22,315 bases of DNA from Bryobacteraceae bacterium. Lineage in GTDB: Bacteria; Acidobacteriota; Terriglobia; Bryobacterales; Bryobacteraceae. The notes beneath the pieces are model-generated. The model was not told the origin of the DNA. It saw only the letters and a list, made by a program, of their open reading frames with translations, and did not search any database. A program made the translations under genes and the position numbers. Shown piece after piece: positions 6,961-15,594 of the stretch. The stretch is from positions 1 through 22,315 of the forward strand of contig JANXXV010000333.1 in the NCBI GenBank assembly GCA_025350445.1, given 5' to 3'. How positions within the stretch are numbered: position 1 is the stretch's first letter; each line of letters opens with the position of its first letter.

Positions 6961-9470
6961 ATGGTGCGGAGAGCATTCGGCTCGCTTCTGTTGCTCGCCT
7001 TGTCCCTGTCCGGGGCCGCAACCCCGACGCCGAAGGAACATTTTGGCTTCACGCCGGGCGACGACTGGAAGCTCGCCGATTACCCTGAAATCTCCAGTTA
7101 TTACCGGAAGCTCGCATCGCTAAGCGACCGACTCCGGCTGATCGATGCCGGGAAAACCTCGGAAGGGAAGCCGATGTTTATGGCGGTTATTTCCTCGGCG
7201 GAGAACGTGAAACGCCTGGAATATTTTCGGGAAATCAATCGCAGGCTGGCTCCCGGCTTGGCCAGTCCGATGGAAGCCGGGAGGCTTTTCAATGAAGGCA
7301 AAGTCTTCGTGCGGATCGATTCCGGTCTCCACGCCAGCGAGGTGGCGCCGGCGCAGCACCCGCCGGAATTGGTTAACCGAATGCTGACCGGGCAATCCCC
7401 TGAAATTACCCGCATCCGCCAGAACGTGATCCCGTTGCAGATTCCGGTTACCAATCCGGACGGGCTGGATCACATCGTCCATTGGGACCGCAAGAACGCC
7501 GGCGCCCCGAACGAGCTTGCGCCTCTGCCGCGGCTCTACCGGAAGTACGCCGGCCACGACAATAATCGCGACTGGTGCATGCTGAATCTGCAGGAAACGC
7601 GGAACATGAGCGGATTGTTGTTCGACCAGTGGTTTCCGCAAATCGTATACAACCAGCACCAATCCGGTGTGTTTCCGGCGCGCATCTTTGTGCCTCCGTA
7701 CGCCGAGCCCTTGAATCCCAACATTCCCGCACCGGTGATGGAGGCCATCAACCTGATTGGCGCCGCAATGAAGGAGCGATTCGCGCGCGGGAACAAACCG
7801 GGTCTTCTTTCTTACTACGGATACGACGCCCGGTGGAACGGCGGTCTGCGGTCGGTCCCCGCCTTTCATAACATGCACGGGATTCTTACGGAGACGGCTC
7901 TGTATTCCTATGCCACACCGAAAGAATACAAGCTGACTGAATTGCCGGAGCGATTTCCCAACGGCATGTCCGCCAAGGAACCATCCGTGTTCTACCAGCG
8001 TGCGTGGATGGGCGGCAAGTGGGGCGTCCGCAACGCGATTGAATACATGCTCACCGCGGACATGGCGATTTTAGATCTGGCCTCCACACGAGGCTACACC
8101 TTTCTGCACAAAGCCTGGGAGCTTGCGGTTTCAAATATCGAGGCCGATCGTTCCGGAAAACCATATGCGTATCTGATCGATATGAAACAGCCGGATAAAT
8201 CGAGCGCCATGGAGATGCTTCGCCGGTTTCGTATGGGCGGTGTGCAGGTGCAACGCTCACGATCCGCGTTTTCCGCAAACGGGAAGCAGTACGCGGCGGG
8301 CGCCTACATCATTCCCGCGGGACAGCCGTTTCGAAGTTACGTGATGGACCTGTTGGAACCGCGGAAATACCCGGTGTCGCGGACAGAAACCGACGGGTCT
8401 CCCAAGCGTCCATACGATGTGGCCGGCTGGACGCTGAACCTGCGGATGGGCGTGGCCGTAGACCGCGCCGACGAGGCATTTCAGGCGGATGTGGAAACCG
8501 TGGCTGAGATGAAATCGCAGAACCCATCGCTCGATCATCGCGACAATTCCTCATTCAGCGCCACGGCCGATCTGCTGTCGCGAAAAATGAAAGTGCGATG
8601 GGCGAAGGATGGAACCATTCTCACCGAAGGTTCCGGAGACTTCAGTCAAGCCGCGTGGGAGCAAGAACGCCCCGCGTGGCGCTCTACGAATCGTGGACGG
8701 CGAACATCGATACGGGATGGATGCAATGGGTTTTGGATACGTACAAGGTGCCGCATACCATCATCCACAACGCCGATGTTCGGCAGGGCGGCTTGCGATC
8801 ACGCTTCGATTCGATCATTCTTGCCTCGGAGTCAACCAACTCCATACTGCACGGCGCCCGCGACGGAGAGTGGTTCGCGGGTCGCGTCGGGCACGGCGGG
8901 GAAATGGCGCTCGAACGGCCGGAGTATACCGGCGGAATCGGTGTGCCGGGCCAGGCGCATTTGGAGACTTTCGTACGAGAGGGAGGAAACTTGATTGCCT
9001 TTAATGCCGCCGCCGAACTGCCGGTGCATTTGTTTCCACTGCCGGTACACAACTCGATATCCAGCGCTGCCTCCAACCGGGACGACGCCGCGCCGGCCGG
9101 ATACTATAGTCCCGGCTCCATCCTGCGCATCACCGTCGATACCTCCAATCCACCGGCTTTTGGCATGCCTCGCGGGGCTTACGCGTTTTCGAGCGGCGGC
9201 CAAGCCGACGACATCACATTGCTGCCGGAGTACAACCGGGGCGAACGCGAAGTCCGTTCCGTGGCGCGTTATGCGTCCAAGAATCTGCTTGCCAGTGGAT
9301 GGATCTCCGGTGAGAAAGCCGTGTTGGACAAGCACATCCTGGTGGATGCGCGCTACGGAAAGGGGCATGTGATTCTTTTTGGATTCCGACCGCAGTTTCG
9401 CGGTCAGGCCTTCGGTACATTTAAGTTTCCGCTCAACGCAATCCATCTCGGTTCGGCGCTTCCTTTATGA
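6961..9470 (+). pseudogene. M14-family zinc peptidase, interrupted by a -1 frameshift
   Basis: A secreted zinc carboxypeptidase-like protein. A signal peptide lies at about 1-20 (start ATG 6961; an in-frame TTG at 6952 is possible). Zinc ligands are likely His124 and Glu127 (GLHASE) and His233 (NQHQSG), with NNRDW at 201-205 and candidate general base Glu311 (GILTET). The first frame loses sense after about 8655 (QAAWEQE). The protein resumes in the frame one base back, from about 8665 (PRVALYESWTANIDTGWMQWVLD), and runs to TGA at 9468-9470. Joined, it has about 835 residues, a normal length for large acidobacterial M14 proteins with a C-terminal glutaminase-amidotransferase-like region. One missing base near 8655-8675 would explain it. 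No slippery heptamer is visible, so programmed shifting is unlikely; it is either a recent mutation or a sequence error. The stop overlaps the next gene by ATGA. Confidence 0.8.
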
Positions 9471-10516
9471 GCCGGCCCTTCCTGGTAGGAATCACGCCGG
9501 ACTTTTACGCGGATAACGACGCGGCTATCGAGGATTTGCTGGCCGAGGACCTTGGCCAGATCGCCGGTCTGGACTACCGGCGGATGAGCGTCGCCTCCGC
9601 CAATACCGCCTCGCCGGAAGAGCTTCAGCCGTTCGACGCGATTCTATGTCTGAACACAAGAATTACGGCGGAGAGCTTGACTGGGGTAGACCGGCTGGCG
9701 ATTGTGGCGAGGTGGGGAATCGGATGCGACAACCTCAATGTGGAGGCGCTTTCCCGCGCCAGCGTCGCCGTGACCACCACACCGGACGCGGTAAGGCGTC
9801 CCACGGCGGAGTCGATTCTCACGCTGATTTTGGCGCTGGCGAAAAACGTGATCCAGCAGGACCGCCTCGTTCGTGCCGGCGGTTGGCGCAAGGAATTGGC
9901 CAGGCCCGGCGTCGACCTGCGCGGGCGTGTGCTGGGTTCGATAGGCTGCGGCAACGTGGGCCGCGAGATGTTCCAACTGGCGCACGGCTTCGGCTTCCGC
10001 TGTTTGCTGGCGTACGATCCCTACCGCAGCCAGTCGGAAGTGGTGGATTTGGGGGTGGAATTGGTGGACCTGGACACGCTCTGCCGCGAGAGCGATTTTC
10101 TAACAATCAATGCGCCGCTAACCGCGGAGACGAAAGGAATGTTGGGAAGCCGTCAATTTCGATTGATGAAACAGGCATCGTATCTGATCAACACATCGCG
10201 CGCGCAGATCGCTTCCCACTCCGCCTTGGTGCAGGCCTTGAAGGACGGTCGAATCGCCGGCGCGGCACTGGACGTATTTCCGGAGGAACCGCCTCCGCTG
10301 GATGACCCCATACTCAAATGCGAAAACGTCATTCTGATCCCTCAGTCGCTGGCCTGGACCGGGGACATGCGGGAGGGAGCGGGGAAAGAGGCGTGCCGGC
10401 ATATCCTAAGCGTGGGGCGCGGCGAAGTTCCCAGCGCGGTAGTCAACCGCGATATCGTGGAAAATGAAGCGTTCCACGCGAAGCTGGATTACTACCGTCG
10501 CTATCTGCGGCTCTGA
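9467..10516 (+). CDS. D-isomer-specific 2-hydroxyacid dehydrogenase (catalytic His replaced by Gln)
   Basis: An NAD(P)-dependent 2-hydroxyacid dehydrogenase of the phosphoglycerate-dehydrogenase family, 349 residues. The Rossmann motif GCGNVG is at 160-165, with acidic Asp184 (YDPY) after it as expected for NAD. The catalytic Arg is Arg245 (INTSRAQ), and the acid is in DVFPEEPP (Glu273/Glu274). The catalytic His normally found in the PH-x-A/L-x-x-T motif is Gln293 here (IPQSLAWT, codon CAG at 10343-10345), while the rest of the motif is kept. The enzyme may thus be altered or inactive, or may use another base. It overlaps the M14 gene by ATGA, so the two were cotranslated. The substrate is unknown. 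Confidence 0.88.
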   Translation: MSRPFLVGITPDFYADNDAAIEDLLAEDLGQIAGLDYRRMSVASANTASPEELQPFDAILCLNTRITAESLTGVDRLAIVARWGIGCDNLNVEALSRASVAVTTTPDAVRRPTAESILTLILALAKNVIQQDRLVRAGGWRKELARPGVDLRGRVLGSIGCGNVGREMFQLAHGFGFRCLLAYDPYRSQSEVVDLGVELVDLDTLCRESDFLTINAPLTAETKGMLGSRQFRLMKQASYLINTSRAQIASHSALVQALKDGRIAGAALDVFPEEPPPLDDPILKCENVILIPQSLAWTGDMREGAGKEACRHILSVGRGEVPSAVVNRDIVENEAFHAKLDYYRRYLRL

Positions 10517-10594
10517 GCTAGCTTAGACCAAATCGCTGGACGCGGAGTCTGACCCGATGAACAGCGCTTTCGTCGCAGCATCATTTTCAAACTT

Positions 10595-11536
10595 TCAGCT
10601 TTCCTGCCGCCGCGCGGTCATAGCGTGGCTAAGGCGCGCCCGAAGGTCCAAAGGTAACGTCCAAACGGCGGCGTATATAACGAGCTCCAGAAATCCGGGA
10701 CGGCCCAGGCGAAACGCTTCCTTCAGCAACAACGGGACGGCGGCAGCATCGCCCTGCACGCGGGCGCTGAAACTGACCCACGTCAATAAGAATCCGGCGC
10801 AAGCGCGTGGCGTCACCGCAGGCCGCGAACACACCATCCAATCGTAGGAAAAGCGCCAGTTATGGCTGTTGCTCAACCGGTCACGGCCTCCTTGCATATT
10901 CCAGATGGCCAGCGGTACCAGTTCGGCGGGCATTACCAATTGAACCTCCGGGCGTTGACCCACGCGGATCAACCAGTCCAGATCGCAGTGTAGCCGCATG
11001 CCTTCGGCCATGGGGTTGCTCAGAAATAGTTCAGTGGGAGCAAACAGCATGGAAGTCGGCAGAACCCCTTCTCCGAATGCAAGGCGCGTGCGGCAGAAAA
11101 GATATTCACAGATCGGTTCGCGCGGGCGTGGGCCGCGGCTGGGCCATAGCGCATCTCCTCGTTCCGAGCGGGCCAGGAATCGGCAGCCAACTACCGGACT
11201 CGCACAGCCGGAAGATTCCGCCGACTTCAATTGTGCCTCCAGCTTTCCCGGCATCCACTCGTCGTCATCGTCCAGCATAGCGGTCCAAGGGGATCGAACC
11301 AGCCGCAGGCCATCATTTATAGCGGCAGCCTGCCCGCCGCGTATCTGGCGCACGTGAAAGCGCAGTCGTGCATCGCTTATGTTGCGCAGCACCTCGATCG
11401 TCTCGGAGTCGTCGCCGTCCACCACCACCACCACTTCGATGTCTCGAACCGACTGTGCGAGCGCGCTCGCGACAGCCCGAGCCACTAACTGGGGGCGATT
11501 GCAGGTGGTGACAAGGGCAGTGACACGAGTAGTCAT
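10595..11536 (-). CDS. Family 2 glycosyltransferase
   Basis: An inverting GT-A glycosyltransferase of 313 residues, probably acting on a cell-surface or secreted polysaccharide. It begins TRVTALVTTCNRPQLVARAV, the usual nucleotide-binding start of GT2. The metal-binding DxD is in MLDDDDEW (about 90), and CDLDWLIRVG (about 185) fits the acceptor-site motif with the catalytic Asp. A C-terminal hydrophobic stretch near 280-300 (FLELVIYAAVWTLPL) may touch the membrane. Its start overlaps the stop of the decayed GT4 gene by ATGA, so both were once one operon. It appears intact. It converges with the dehydrogenase across a 78-base gap with no clear terminator. Confidence 0.85.
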   Translation of the reverse strand: MTTRVTALVTTCNRPQLVARAVASALAQSVRDIEVVVVVDGDDSETIEVLRNISDARLRFHVRQIRGGQAAAINDGLRLVRSPWTAMLDDDDEWMPGKLEAQLKSAESSGCASPVVGCRFLARSERGDALWPSRGPRPREPICEYLFCRTRLAFGEGVLPTSMLFAPTELFLSNPMAEGMRLHCDLDWLIRVGQRPEVQLVMPAELVPLAIWNMQGGRDRLSNSHNWRFSYDWMVCSRPAVTPRACAGFLLTWVSFSARVQGDAAAVPLLLKEAFRLGRPGFLELVIYAAVWTLPLDLRARLSHAMTARRQES

Positions 11537-12679
11537 GCGATGCGTTCTCCCGTCCTCGATAGCCCATCGATCTTGTCCGGGTACGGGCCCATGCGCGTCT
11601 CGGCGGACCAGCGCGTGAGCATCGCATCCCGGCCGCGAGCGCCCGGTTCATCCCGCAACCGCCGGTGCCACGGCAACCGTCCAGCCTGAGCAATTAATTC
11701 CTCGCTGGTGGAGTAGGGCAGTCCGCCGCTGCTATCGAGGACCGGTTCGGGCAGCGATCTATGGTCGCCAACAAACAACTCGTAAGTGAATGAAGAAACG
11801 ATCAGGGCAACGGCATTGCGATTGAGCCTGCGCCGATCCTCGCCGGGTACCCGCCCGATCGGTTGGGTCCGGTCACTGCCGGCCGCGGCCGCGCGCAAAC
11901 TCATCTCCTGCGAACCGGAGCCGACCAGAACCAGTCGTGCCTGATTCCAGGCGCGGAACGGTTCAATCAGAGTCCGCGGACCCTTAACGTATTCCATGCT
12001 TCCCGCTTAAAGGAAATAGGAATCGGTCTGGGCGGCAGCGGGGGCCGGATCTCGGGGAGGAACGAAGGTTGAAATGGATCACCGGCATTTGTAACTGTAA
12101 TTTACGATATGGCGCGATTGCAAAGCGGCTGGTTGAAAAGAACGCGTGAATCGATGCCAGCGACTCCGGGAGCAGATTTGTATCGCGCCACTCCTGGGGC
12201 GCTCTGCCTGGCAGCGGCGAATGCGACGTGCGACGAGGTTCCGTGCAAGGCTCCGGTCCATTCCGCTTCAGCGGATGCGGACGGCAGTCCAGCCAATACT
12301 CACGCCAGGTGTAATGATTGATCGCCTTGCCGTACCGCGGCGCTTTGGGGCCGCCCGCCACGGAGACGTTGTGATAATCGATCACATCGAATGGCTTTGT
12401 TAGAACATTCTGAATTAGCCGTGTTTTAAAGAGAGGCAACCCAGTTTGATGATTGGGTATCGGAGACAGAGCGCCCCAGCGGCTCTCCGGTCCGTGCACA
12501 GTGATATTGGAAGGTTTCACTTGTAGCTCCGCCGGTCCGGACCTGCCCATCACCTGATAGAAGCCGCGGAAATGGAGGATATCCACCGGATGTCCCCGCC
12601 CGGGGAGTTCATGGGGGAGATTCCGGACAACGTTTCCATCGCTCCCAAAGCTGTAAGGCGGGTAGAAAGTCTTCACCAT
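11533..12679 (-). pseudogene. Family 4 glycosyltransferase, decayed
   Basis: The N-terminal half (from ATG at 12679) reads VKTFYPPYSFGSDGNVVRNL, then VIDYHNVSVAGGP and REYWLDC, which match the donor/acceptor domain of GT4 enzymes. Several lesions follow. A frame change near 12068 breaks VIHF from (S)TFVPPRDP. A TAA at 12007-12009 sits where SYFL-x-AG would continue. About 15-20 residues are missing near 11760-11775, where SFTYELF jumps straight to LPEPVLDSSGGL, losing the conserved E-A-x-x-x-G-x-P-V segment that binds the nucleotide sugar. After the stop the frame is open again as MEYVKGPRTLIEPF down to TGA at 11533. The middle of the N-terminal half also looks degraded. The gene cannot make a working enzyme. 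It lies just upstream of, and overlapping, the intact GT2 gene. Confidence 0.85.
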
Positions 12680-13196
12680 GCTCAACGCAGCGGTTCGCAA
12701 TCTGTCAATCGTATCGCACGGATTTGCGGCGCAGCCAAGTGAACCCGCTTTGGAGTTGGTGGCGCACAATCACGACACGAAAAGTCACCCTCGTACACTC
12801 GCGCTTCGGGACCCGCGGGAAATGGCCCGTTATGTAGTGCACAACATAATAGTCATTCTTTGGTGAGCGCCGAGACCCTCGTCGGGATTGAATACTAACG
12901 TTTCCCGATTGGGAAAGCAGGATCTGAAGACTCTTGTTCGTGGGCCTCCTTCGGCTCGCCAACGATCACCCGCCGGGCGCTGAACGTGGGACCCTCAGGC
13001 CAGTCTAGAATCAGACCGAAGCGTGCGCGGTTAGCGTAGTGTTTGCAAAATGGGTCCGCGCCGGCGCTCCCCCTGTCCGCAGCCAATTCGCGGACGCTAC
13101 AGATACGTCCCATCGCCGAATACCGGCACGGACCGCTGCCAAGCCTCGGCCGTAAGGCAAAGGGTGCTAAAGGAACGGCTATTTCAAGACCGTTTC
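12680..13196. other. Intergenic stretch between the GT4 remnant and fabG
   Basis: About 500 bases without a supported gene. A minus-strand frame at 12895-13113 (ending PAFPIGKR) has some protein-like phrases (WPEGPTFSARRVIVGEPKE), but no recognisable family and no good ribosome site. It may be a remnant. A dyad lies at 12830-12849. Confidence 0.45.
12830..12849. promoter_or_regulatory. 20-base dyad, possible operator
   Basis: TTATGT-A-GTGCAC-A-ACATAA is an inverted repeat with only the A/A pair unmatched. It stands about 150 bases upstream of the decayed GT4 gene in AT-richer surroundings. The shape suits a dimeric regulator, but no gene in the window is an obvious partner, and a promoter is not clear. 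Confidence 0.25.
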
Positions 13197-13931
13197 TTAC
13201 ATATACATCCCGCCATTCACGTCCAGCACCTGGCCGGTGATGTAGCCCGCCGCATCGCTGGCCAGGAATGCAACGGCCGCCGCGATGTCTTCCGGCGTGC
13301 CCATGCGCTTCAACGGAATACCGGCCAGCACTCTCTCTTTCACCTCAGGCGAAAGCACGCCGGTCATGTCGGTTTCAATGAATCCCGGCGCCACGGCGTT
13401 GACTGTAATTCCGCGGCTCGCCATCTCCTGCGCCAGCGATTTGGTGACCCCGATCAGACCCGCCTTCGACGCCGAGTAATTCGACTGTCCGGCATTTCCG
13501 GCTTCTCCAACAACGGAGGTGATATTAACGATCCGTCCCCAGCGCTCGCGCATCATACCTTGCAGAACCTGTTGAATGGCGAAGAACGATCCACTGAGGT
13601 TGGTGTTGATCACCACGTCCCAATCTTCTTTCTTCATTCGCAAGGCCAGTCCGTCTTTGGTGATGCCCGCGTTGTTGACCAGAATGTCGATCTTGCCGAA
13701 CTCCTTCGCCGCCTTCGCGAACGCTTCCTTGATGGAATCGATGGCCCCCAGATCCATCCGGGCAACGTACGCCTCAGCGCCCTTCGACCGGATTTCAGCC
13801 GCCACCTCTTCCAATTTCTCTGTATTGCGCGCCGCCAAAACAACGCGGTTCCCGGCGGCGGACAGTGCCAGGGCGCAAGCCTTTCCGATGCCACGGCTTG
13901 CGCCGCTGACGAATGCAACTCGAGTGTTCAT
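13197..13931 (-). CDS. fabG: 3-oxoacyl-[acyl-carrier-protein] reductase
   Basis: The NADPH-dependent reductase of fatty acid elongation, 244 residues as usual for FabG. It is a classical short-chain dehydrogenase: SGASRGIG at 9-16 binds the cofactor, NNAG is at 86-89, the tetrad is Asn111, Ser139, Tyr152 (YSASK) and Lys156, and the end GQVLDVNGGMYM is typical of FabG. No acyl carrier protein, fabD or fabF gene is next to it, so it stands outside a fab cluster. Together with the common use of FabG-like enzymes for other substrates, this leaves some doubt about its in vivo role. It is divergent from the ubiD-type gene across 52 bases. No Shine-Dalgarno signal is visible; the leader is A-rich on the coding strand. 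Confidence 0.92.
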   Translation of the reverse strand: MNTRVAFVSGASRGIGKACALALSAAGNRVVLAARNTEKLEEVAAEIRSKGAEAYVARMDLGAIDSIKEAFAKAAKEFGKIDILVNNAGITKDGLALRMKKEDWDVVINTNLSGSFFAIQQVLQGMMRERWGRIVNITSVVGEAGNAGQSNYSASKAGLIGVTKSLAQEMASRGITVNAVAPGFIETDMTGVLSPEVKERVLAGIPLKRMGTPEDIAAAVAFLASDAAGYITGQVLDVNGGMYM

Positions 13932-13933
13932 GT

Positions 13934-13948
13934 GTTTTTTGAAAAAAC
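13934..13948. promoter_or_regulatory. Perfect 7-1-7 palindrome in the fabG/ubiD divergent spacer
   Basis: GTTTTTT-G-AAAAAAC lies directly before the fabG start codon, inside the 52-base spacer shared with the divergent decarboxylase gene. It may be an operator or just an A/T tract that keeps the spacer flexible. The spacer must hold both promoters, or the transcripts overlap. Confidence 0.25.
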
Positions 13949-13983
13949 TGTCTGAAGATCAATCATAATAAAACTTCACACCT

Positions 13984-15432
13984 ATGGCATACAACGATCT
14001 GCGCGAATTTGTTGGCGCGCTGGAAAAAGCCGGCGAACTGAAGCGTATCTCACTCGAAGTGGACCCGCATCTCGAGATCACCGAATTCGCCGATCGGTCA
14101 GTCAAGAACGGCGGCCCGGCGTTCTTGTTTGAAAACCCAAAGGGCAGCAAAGTGCCGGTCCTGGTGAATGCATTCGCCAGCATGAAGCGCATGGAAATCG
14201 CGCTGGGCGTGGGCAACGTCGGCGAGATTGCCAACCGCATTACCGAATACCTGGAACTGCGCATGCCGCAAGGCTTGATCAACAAGTTGAAGATGCTGCC
14301 GAAGCTGGCCGAAGTGGGAGCATTCTTTCCGAAGATTGTTTCCAGCGGTCCATGTAAGGAAGTAATCCGGCGCGAAGGCTTCTCCCTGAAGGATTTCCCG
14401 GTGCTGCATTGCTGGCCGCAGGATGGCGGACCATTCATCACGCTGCCCTTGGTCTTCTCAAAGAACCCGGCCACAGGCAAGCGCAACTGCGGCATGTACC
14501 GCATGCAGGTTTACGATGAGCGCACCACAGGCATGCACTGGCAGACGCATAAACAGGGTGCCGAACATCATCGCCGCCTGATTGCGGAAGGCAAGAAGCG
14601 CATGGACGTAGCGGTGGCCATCGGCTCCGATCCGGCAACAATGTACTCCGCCATTCTGCCGTTGCCGCCGGATCTGGACGAGATGATGATCGCCGGTTTC
14701 CTGCGTGGCAAACCGGTGGAAATGGTGAAGTGCGAAACCTCCGATATTGAGGTGCCCGCGAATGCGGAGATCGTCCTCGAAGGCTACCTGGAGCTAGGCG
14801 AATCCAGAAGCGAAGGGCCATTCGGTGACCACACCGGCTTCTATTCGCTGGAAGAAGACTACCCGGTGTTCCACCTCACCTGCATCACGCAGCGCAAGAA
14901 CCCGATCTACGCGACGACGATTGTCGGACCGCCCCCGATGGAAGATTTTTACATGGGTAAGGCCATCGAGCGAATCTTCCTGCCGCTGATGCGCATGCAG
15001 CTTCCCGAAGTGCGCGACATCTGCATGCCCGCCGAGGGCATCTTTCACAATCTGATTCTGATCTCGATCCGCAAATCGTATCCCGGTCACGCGCGTAAAG
15101 TGATGCACGCCATCTGGGGCCTGGGCCAGGCGATGTTCAGCAAGTGCATTGTGGTGGTGGATGAGGATGTGGATGTGCAGAACGTCAGCGAAGTGGCTTG
15201 GAAGGCGCTGAACAATATCGACCCCGAGCGCGACATTCAGTTTGTAATGGGCCCGGTGGATTCGCTGGACCACGCGAGCCGCTTGCTCAACTACGGTTCA
15301 AAGATGGGCGTGGACGCGACGAAGAAATGGCCGCAGGAAGGTTTTACAAGGCGCTGGCCGGACGTGATAAAGATGACCCCGGAAGTGCGGAAGCGGGTAG
15401 ACGAGCTTTGGAAGAAAGCCGGCATTAAGTAA
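13984..15432 (+). CDS. ubiD: UbiD-family prenylated-FMN decarboxylase
   Basis: A reversible non-oxidative decarboxylase using prenylated FMN, 482 residues, close to the family length. The cofactor/metal site motif NCGMYRMQ is at 168-175 (Asn168 a likely metal ligand, Arg173 the likely catalytic Arg), followed by GMHWQTHKQG. The motif SEGPFGDHTGFYS is at 276-288, with Glu277 the likely catalytic acid. The natural role is either decarboxylation in quinone synthesis (UbiD itself, or the SCO4490-type menaquinone decarboxylase) or breakdown of aromatic acids. Acidobacteria normally carry menaquinone, which favours the second quinone type, but sequence alone does not decide. No UbiX-like flavin prenyltransferase is next door. 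It is divergent from fabG, and tRNA-His follows 33 bases after the stop. Confidence 0.9.
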   Translation: MAYNDLREFVGALEKAGELKRISLEVDPHLEITEFADRSVKNGGPAFLFENPKGSKVPVLVNAFASMKRMEIALGVGNVGEIANRITEYLELRMPQGLINKLKMLPKLAEVGAFFPKIVSSGPCKEVIRREGFSLKDFPVLHCWPQDGGPFITLPLVFSKNPATGKRNCGMYRMQVYDERTTGMHWQTHKQGAEHHRRLIAEGKKRMDVAVAIGSDPATMYSAILPLPPDLDEMMIAGFLRGKPVEMVKCETSDIEVPANAEIVLEGYLELGESRSEGPFGDHTGFYSLEEDYPVFHLTCITQRKNPIYATTIVGPPPMEDFYMGKAIERIFLPLMRMQLPEVRDICMPAEGIFHNLILISIRKSYPGHARKVMHAIWGLGQAMFSKCIVVVDEDVDVQNVSEVAWKALNNIDPERDIQFVMGPVDSLDHASRLLNYGSKMGVDATKKWPQEGFTRRWPDVIKMTPEVRKRVDELWKKAGIK

Positions 15433-15465
15433 ACGGCCGCGGGTCATGATAGACTGAAAGCTCAC

Positions 15466-15542
15466 GGTGGCTTTAGCTCAGTCGGCAGAGCATCGGGTTG
15501 TGGTCCCGAGGGTCGTGGGTTCGAGCCCCACAAGCCACCCCA
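15466..15542 (+). tRNA. tRNA-His (anticodon GTG), CCA encoded
   Basis: A full cloverleaf. Acceptor GTGGCTT pairs with AAGCCAC; the extra G at -1 (15466) faces C73 (15539), the hallmark of tRNA-His. The D-arm is GCTC/GAGC and the anticodon stem TCGGG/CCCGA. The seven-base loop TTGTGGT places anticodon GTG at 15500-15502. The T-arm is GTGGG-TTCGAGC-CCCAC. CCA is encoded at 15540-15542. It is probably transcribed in the same direction as the decarboxylase. Confidence 0.97.
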
Positions 15543-15594
15543 TCCCCAAACGCTAAGAAGTTAGCCCTCAAGACCTTAGAGGCTCGCTCTCCAA

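Noticed and set aside
7120..7878. Minus-strand frame of 252 codons inside the M14 gene
   Set aside because: Antisense shadow of conserved peptidase motifs.
8640..8690. Programmed -1 frameshifting in the M14 gene
   Set aside because: No slippery heptamer or clear downstream stem near the break; a lost base is simpler.
12895..13113. Minus-strand frame of 72 codons with WPEGPTFSARRVIVG
   Set aside because: Parts look protein-like, but there is no family, no ribosome site and no neighbour support; it is mentioned only within the intergenic entry.
13050..13955. Plus-strand frame of 301 codons across fabG
   Set aside because: Antisense to a complete FabG with all catalytic residues; no ribosome site or family.
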